A stretch of DNA of 64,000 bases from Vibrio tasmaniensis. Lineage in GTDB: Bacteria; Pseudomonadota; Gammaproteobacteria; Enterobacterales; Vibrionaceae. A program made the position numbers and the translations under genes. The stretch lies in NCBI RefSeq assembly GCF_024347635.1, contig NZ_AP025510.1:124001-188000 (forward strand), given 5' to 3'. Shown here piece by piece: positions 60,775 through 64,000 of the stretch (position 1 is the stretch's first letter; each line of letters starts with the position of its first letter). The notes beneath the pieces were generated by a model. It was given only the letters and a program-made list of their open reading frames with translations, ran no database searches and was not told the origin of the DNA.

Positions 60775-61584
60775 ATGTTAAAAAAAAGTGATAACAAAAT
60801 GACAGATCAAGCTTATTGGTGCGTCGTTTCTGGTAGTGATATTTGGGTTAATGATGATCAGTTTCCTTTTGGCTCTGCTGAAGAGCTTGGACTGAGTGTT
60901 GAGCATGCAATTTGTATTGGCCAGCATCAAGGTCGTAAGGTGTATTGGCTCAACGATTGCGATGTGGAGGTTGAACTGGGCATGGTCAGCCTAAGAGATC
61001 TGCTTCACTGGCCTGAATCGAGTTTTCTGACCGCAAGCAAAGCCATCCAATATGGGCACATGACGCAAAGTATGCGTTTTTGTCCTCAGTGCGGCGGTCG
61101 AAATCATCTCAACCATAATCAGGTGGCGATGCAATGTGGCGACTGCCGAACGCTTCATTATCCTCGTATCTTCCCGTGCATCATTGTTGCTGTACGAAAC
61201 GACAACAAGATATTACTTGCGCAGCACCCAAGGCATAAAACGGGTATGTACACCGTAATAGCGGGCTTCCTAGAGGTTGGAGAAACCCTAGAGCAGTGTG
61301 TGGCGCGCGAAGTCAAAGAAGAAACGGGGATCGATGTGAGTAATATCCGTTACTTTGGTAGCCAGCCATGGGCGTTTCCATCCAGCATGATGATGGCCTT
61401 TCTTGCTGATTATGCTGGTGGAACACTCAAACCTGATTACAGTGAACTGTCGGATGCCCAATGGTTTGACGTAACAAGCCTGCCTGATGTAGCTCCAGTC
61501 GGAACGATTGCGAGACAATTGATTGAGAATACAGTCGATGAGGTGAGGAAAGGCGGCGTCGCGGAGCAGGAACTAGAACATTAA
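60775..61584 (+). CDS. nudC: NAD(+) diphosphatase / NAD-capped RNA hydrolase NudC
   Basis: A 269-residue Nudix hydrolase that cleaves NAD(H) to NMN(H) and AMP and removes NAD caps from RNA. A four-cysteine zinc site (CPQCGG, CGDC) lies near residues 103-124. The Nudix box is [20 protein letters not shown], and the NADH-pyrophosphatase signature SQPWAFPSS follows near 200. The first ATG (60775) has GAGG seven bases upstream; a second in-frame ATG at 60799 is less well placed. It is divergent from rsd and upstream of hemE, as in E. coli. Confidence 0.95.
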   Translation: MLKKSDNKMTDQAYWCVVSGSDIWVNDDQFPFGSAEELGLSVEHAICIGQHQGRKVYWLNDCDVEVELGMVSLRDLLHWPESSFLTASKAIQYGHMTQSMRFCPQCGGRNHLNHNQVAMQCGDCRTLHYPRIFPCIIVAVRNDNKILLAQHPRHKTGMYTVIAGFLEVGETLEQCVAREVKEETGIDVSNIRYFGSQPWAFPSSMMMAFLADYAGGTLKPDYSELSDAQWFDVTSLPDVAPVGTIARQLIENTVDEVRKGGVAEQELEH

Positions 61585-61598
61585 ATTACCTGTGATAG

Positions 61599-61623
61599 TA
61601 TTTGGCCTATGGGTGGTCAAATG
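61599..61623. repeat. Short palindromic repeat, copy 2 (first copy at 11692)
   Basis: TATTTGGCC / GGTCAAAT hairpin with loop TATGGGT, 14 bases after the nudC stop. It matches the 11692-11716 copy except for two loop bases and the last base. Confidence 0.65.
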
Positions 61624-61625
61624 CT

Positions 61626-61694
61626 AAAAAAAACCCTCCACAAGTGGAGGGGGTAAGTAAGATGTCGTTATGAGATGCTGAGTAGTGACTACTC
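61626..61694 (-). ncRNA. Candidate small RNA between nudC and hemE
   Basis: On the minus strand a promoter-like pair, TTGTTT (61728-61723) and TTATAA (61705-61700) with a 17-base spacer, is followed by three elements. These are a perfect hairpin (CTGAGTAG / CTACTCAG, 61696-61678), about 26 unpaired bases, and a strong Rho-independent terminator (CCCTCCAC / GTGGAGGG, 61651-61634) with eight Ts. No protein gene on the minus strand could own this terminator. The layout is that of an Hfq-type sRNA of about 65-70 bases. I do not recognise it as a named sRNA. It diverges from hemE. Confidence 0.6.
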
Positions 61695-61883
61695 AGTTGT
61701 TATAATTGTAATTTTCGCTAGCAAACAAATTTTTAACATGCTCCTGTAATTGGGTGCAAATTAAGCATGGATTTAAAAGTTAATAACTTGATCTAGGTTG
61801 CAAAGCACACAGCTTTTACCCTTCAATCAGTGTTAGAATACTTGCCATCAAAACTAGACAAGATTGAATTGGAATTTAACGGA

Positions 61884-62951
61884 ATGACCGAATTAAAAAA
61901 CGATCGCTATTTACGCGCACTTTTAAAACAGCCTGTTGATTACACACCGGTATGGATGATGCGCCAAGCTGGCCGCTATCTTCCTGAGTACAAAGCAACG
62001 CGCGCTGAAGCGGGCGATTTCATGTCTTTGTGCAAAAACGCTGAACTAGCATCAGAAGTAACACTTCAACCTTTACGTCGTTTCCCGCTTGATGCGGCAA
62101 TCTTGTTCTCTGACATCCTAACTATCCCTGATGCAATGGGCTTAGGCTTGTACTTTGAAACTGGTGAAGGTCCTAAGTTTGAGCGTCCTATCACATGTAA
62201 AGCTGACGTTGAGAAGATTGGTTTACCAGATCCTGAAGGCGAGCTTCAGTACGTAATGAATGCCGTTCGTCAGATCCGTAAAGATCTGAAAGGCGAAGTG
62301 CCACTGATTGGTTTCTCTGGTAGCCCTTGGACACTGGCAACTTATATGGTTGAAGGCAGCAGCTCGAAGGCGTTTACTAAGATCAAGAAGATGATGTACG
62401 CAGAGCCACAAACGCTGCATTTACTTCTAGATAAGCTGGCTGACACCGTTATTGAATACCTGAACGCGCAAATTAAAGCGGGTGCACAATCAGTAATGGT
62501 ATTTGATACATGGGGTGGTGTACTGACTCCGCGTGACTACAACCTGTTCTCACTGCAATACATGCACAAAATTGTCGATGGCCTAATCCGTGAAAACGAA
62601 GGTCGCCGTGTACCGGTTACTCTGTTCACTAAGAACGGTGGCATGTGGCTAGAATCTATCGCAGCGACTGGCTGTGATGCAGTTGGCCTAGACTGGACAA
62701 TCAATATTGCTGATGCAAAAGCACGTATTGGCGATAAAGTGGCTCTACAAGGCAACATGGATCCATCAGTACTTTACGCACAACCTGAGCGTATTCGTGA
62801 AGAAGTCGGCACTATCCTTGAAGGTTTTGGTGACGGCGGTACTGGCCACGTATTTAACCTTGGCCATGGTATTCACCTAGATGTGCCACCAGAAAATGCT
62901 GGTGTATTTGTGGACGCAGTTCACGACCTATCTAAGCCATACCATAAGTAA
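61884..62951 (+). CDS. hemE: Uroporphyrinogen decarboxylase HemE
   Basis: A 355-residue cytoplasmic enzyme that removes four carboxyl groups from uroporphyrinogen III to give coproporphyrinogen III in haem synthesis. Signatures are [16 protein letters not shown] at the N terminus, [12 protein letters not shown], and [13 protein letters not shown]. The frame extends to 61830, but [14 protein letters not shown] at 61884 is the conserved start, with GGAATTTAACGGA upstream. A strong terminator follows. Confidence 0.97.
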   Translation: MTELKNDRYLRALLKQPVDYTPVWMMRQAGRYLPEYKATRAEAGDFMSLCKNAELASEVTLQPLRRFPLDAAILFSDILTIPDAMGLGLYFETGEGPKFERPITCKADVEKIGLPDPEGELQYVMNAVRQIRKDLKGEVPLIGFSGSPWTLATYMVEGSSSKAFTKIKKMMYAEPQTLHLLLDKLADTVIEYLNAQIKAGAQSVMVFDTWGGVLTPRDYNLFSLQYMHKIVDGLIRENEGRRVPVTLFTKNGGMWLESIAATGCDAVGLDWTINIADAKARIGDKVALQGNMDPSVLYAQPERIREEVGTILEGFGDGGTGHVFNLGHGIHLDVPPENAGVFVDAVHDLSKPYHK

Positions 62952-62969
62952 TTCAGTCTGTGTTTTTAG

Positions 62970-63005
62970 AAAAAGCGCTGTCGAGAAATCGGCAGCGCTT
63001 TTTTA
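62970..63005 (+). terminator. Terminator after hemE
   Basis: AAAAAGCGCTG pairs with CAGCGCTTTTT, with an inner CGA / TCG pairing and a T tract. Confidence 0.92.
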
Positions 63006-63006
63006 T

Positions 63007-63061
63007 TATCTGTTTATCTGTTTATCTGTTTATCTGTTTATCTGTTTATCTGTTTATCTGT
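63007..63061. repeat. Octanucleotide tandem repeat, TATCTGTT x 6.9
   Basis: Six perfect copies and a seven-base partial copy of TATCTGTT lie directly after the hemE terminator. The unit length (8, not a multiple of 3) and perfection suggest slipped-strand length variation. It is outside any coding region I accept. Confidence 0.95.
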
Positions 63062-63099
63062 ACCCAATATCGGCTTAATCGTCGTTGATGTGCAGCTAA

Positions 63100-63693
63100 T
63101 TAGGTATTTGGATCATGGTAGGCCAAATGCTCTGATACGTGCTTCCTGATATACGGAATGACTTCACTTTCGAACCATGGGTTTTTCTTGAGCCAGATAT
63201 TATTACGTGGTGAAGGGTGGGGAAGTGGCAAATATTCTGGAGCCCAAGCCTGCCAGTTACGTACCGTTTCAGTGAGCGTACTGGTGGTTTTGTTTGTTAG
63301 GTAATGGTTTTGTGCGTACTGACCAATCAGCAGTGTCATTTGGATGTTGGGTAGGGATTGCAGCACTTTGTTATGCCAAAGCTCCGCACACTCTTTACGT
63401 GGTGGTAGATCGCCACTCTTTCCCTTTCCCGGATAACAAAACCCCATAGGAACAATCGCAACTTTCTGTTCGTCATAAAACGTATCGCTATCCATTCCTA
63501 GCCATTCTCTTAATCGTTCGCCACTGGCGTCGTTCCAAGGGATAGATGACTTATGAACCTTGATACCGGGTGCTTGGCCTATGATCAGCAAGCGTGCGTT
63601 TGGGTGTGCCTGTATCACTGGATTTGCACCGTGTGATAAATGAGGATCACAAGCGGTGCATTGTCGTATCTCAGTGAGCAGTGATGAGAACAT
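63100..63693 (-). CDS. Uracil-DNA glycosylase superfamily protein
   Basis: A 197-residue protein of the UDG fold. The N-terminal motif IIGQAPGIKVHKSSIPWNDA corresponds to the water-activating loop of families 4/5-like enzymes. The C-terminal LPLPHPSPRNNIWLKKNPWF carries the H-P-S-P motif that contacts DNA. Two cysteines at the N terminus (CTAC) are fewer than the four iron-sulfur ligands of family 4. DNA-repair activity is plausible but unproven. Its start codon overlaps the stop of the upstream dehydrogenase (TGATG), so the two are coupled. Confidence 0.82.
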   Translation of the reverse strand: MFSSLLTEIRQCTACDPHLSHGANPVIQAHPNARLLIIGQAPGIKVHKSSIPWNDASGERLREWLGMDSDTFYDEQKVAIVPMGFCYPGKGKSGDLPPRKECAELWHNKVLQSLPNIQMTLLIGQYAQNHYLTNKTTSTLTETVRNWQAWAPEYLPLPHPSPRNNIWLKKNPWFESEVIPYIRKHVSEHLAYHDPNT

Positions 63694-64000
63694 CAGTAGC
63701 CTTTATCAAAATCAATGGTGTTATTCAGTGTAAAACCATCTCGCCATTGTTGGTAATTATTGGCGAAGATCTCCACGACCTGTCTTGGCTCACTCAGAGC
63801 CGCAATGTGTGGTGTGATGGTTACTTGAGGCAACTTCCAAAACGGGTGTTCTTGTGTAAGAGGTTCGCATTCAAAGACATCCAAGAAAGCGTGTCCAACC
63901 CATTTATTCTTAATCGCAAGCAGTAACGCTTTATTGTCTATGCTTTCCCCGCGACCCACATTAAACAGCAATACGTTAGAGCAGTAGCTTAAGGTGGTTT
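63693..64000 (-). CDS. D-2-hydroxyacid dehydrogenase, C-terminal part (runs off the window)
   Basis: The frame continues past the window edge. Visible are the NAD-domain end (NVGRGESIDNKALLLAI), the catalytic glutamate in DVFECEPL and the catalytic histidine in TPHIAALS. This is typical of the glyoxylate/hydroxypyruvate reductase (GhrA-like) branch, which reduces 2-keto acids with NAD(P)H. The exact substrate cannot be told from this fragment. It is co-directional with, and overlaps by one base, the UDG-like gene. Confidence 0.85.
   Translation of the reverse strand, partial: TTLSYCSNVLLFNVGRGESIDNKALLLAIKNKWVGHAFLDVFECEPLTQEHPFWKLPQVTITPHIAALSEPRQVVEIFANNYQQWRDGFTLNNTIDFDKGY

Noticed and set aside
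63007..63061. Octamer array as a CRISPR
   Set aside because: Units are 8 bases with no spacers and no cas genes are nearby.
62881..63078. 65-residue frame covering the hemE terminator and the octamer repeat
   Set aside because: The C-terminal half is only the repeat translated; no start signal or domain.

Overview
This window is a chromosomal segment of a gammaproteobacterium, almost certainly a Vibrio. The evidence is the Vibrio-type 16S/23S/5S genes, the three classes of rRNA spacer (no tRNA, Ile-Ala, Glu-Lys-Val), and the gene order glpE-glpG / FliL-like / ubiC-ubiA / plsB / dgkA / lexA. A member of the Splendidus clade is my guess only. The stretch from sthA to rpoC follows the same order as in E. 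coli: sthA, fabR, yijD, trmA, btuB, murI, rRNA, murB, birA, coaA, four tRNAs, tufB, secE, nusG, rplKAJL, rpoBC. It is therefore a conserved housekeeping region, disturbed mainly by insertion sequences and by extra rRNA operons.

Layout. 1-3763: the end of rpoH, then glpE, the rhomboid protease glpG, a FliL-domain protein, and ubiC-ubiA (ubiquinone). 3814-5316: an IS4-family, Tn5/IS50-like element inserted into the loop of the terminator shared by ubiA and plsB, with a perfect 9-bp target duplication. 5380-11549: plsB, dgkA, lexA (two SOS boxes), a methyltransferase behind a Fur-box-like site, and a DinF-type MATE pump. 11735-15671: sthA, fabR-yijD, trmA. 15872-18686: a cobalamin riboswitch, btuB and a DUF71 ATPase, which form a B12 uptake/salvage unit. 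18753-19968: murI and a membrane-anchored RRM protein whose 3' ends overlap.

20136-37232: three head-to-tail rRNA operons with six tRNA genes (five in the spacers, tRNA-Asp after the last 5S). 37314-40651: three copies of one 1.11-kb IS630-family element, one nested inside another and a third placed beside them. 40746-45615: pssA, a GNAT protein, murB-birA, coaA. 45825-59744: the translation/transcription block (tRNA Thr-Tyr-Gly-Thr, tufB, secE-nusG, rplKA, rplJL-rpoBC). 60112-64000: rsd, nudC, a probable small RNA on the minus strand, hemE, an octanucleotide repeat, a uracil-DNA-glycosylase-fold protein and the end of a D-2-hydroxyacid dehydrogenase.

I see no phage, CRISPR array or defence island. 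The least expected items are the orphan promoter-hairpin-terminator unit between nudC and hemE (candidate sRNA), the nested IS630 copies with a 3-bp duplication and an A6/A7 reading-frame switch, the Tn5-like insertion in a terminator loop, and a hairpin sequence found in two distant intergenic regions.
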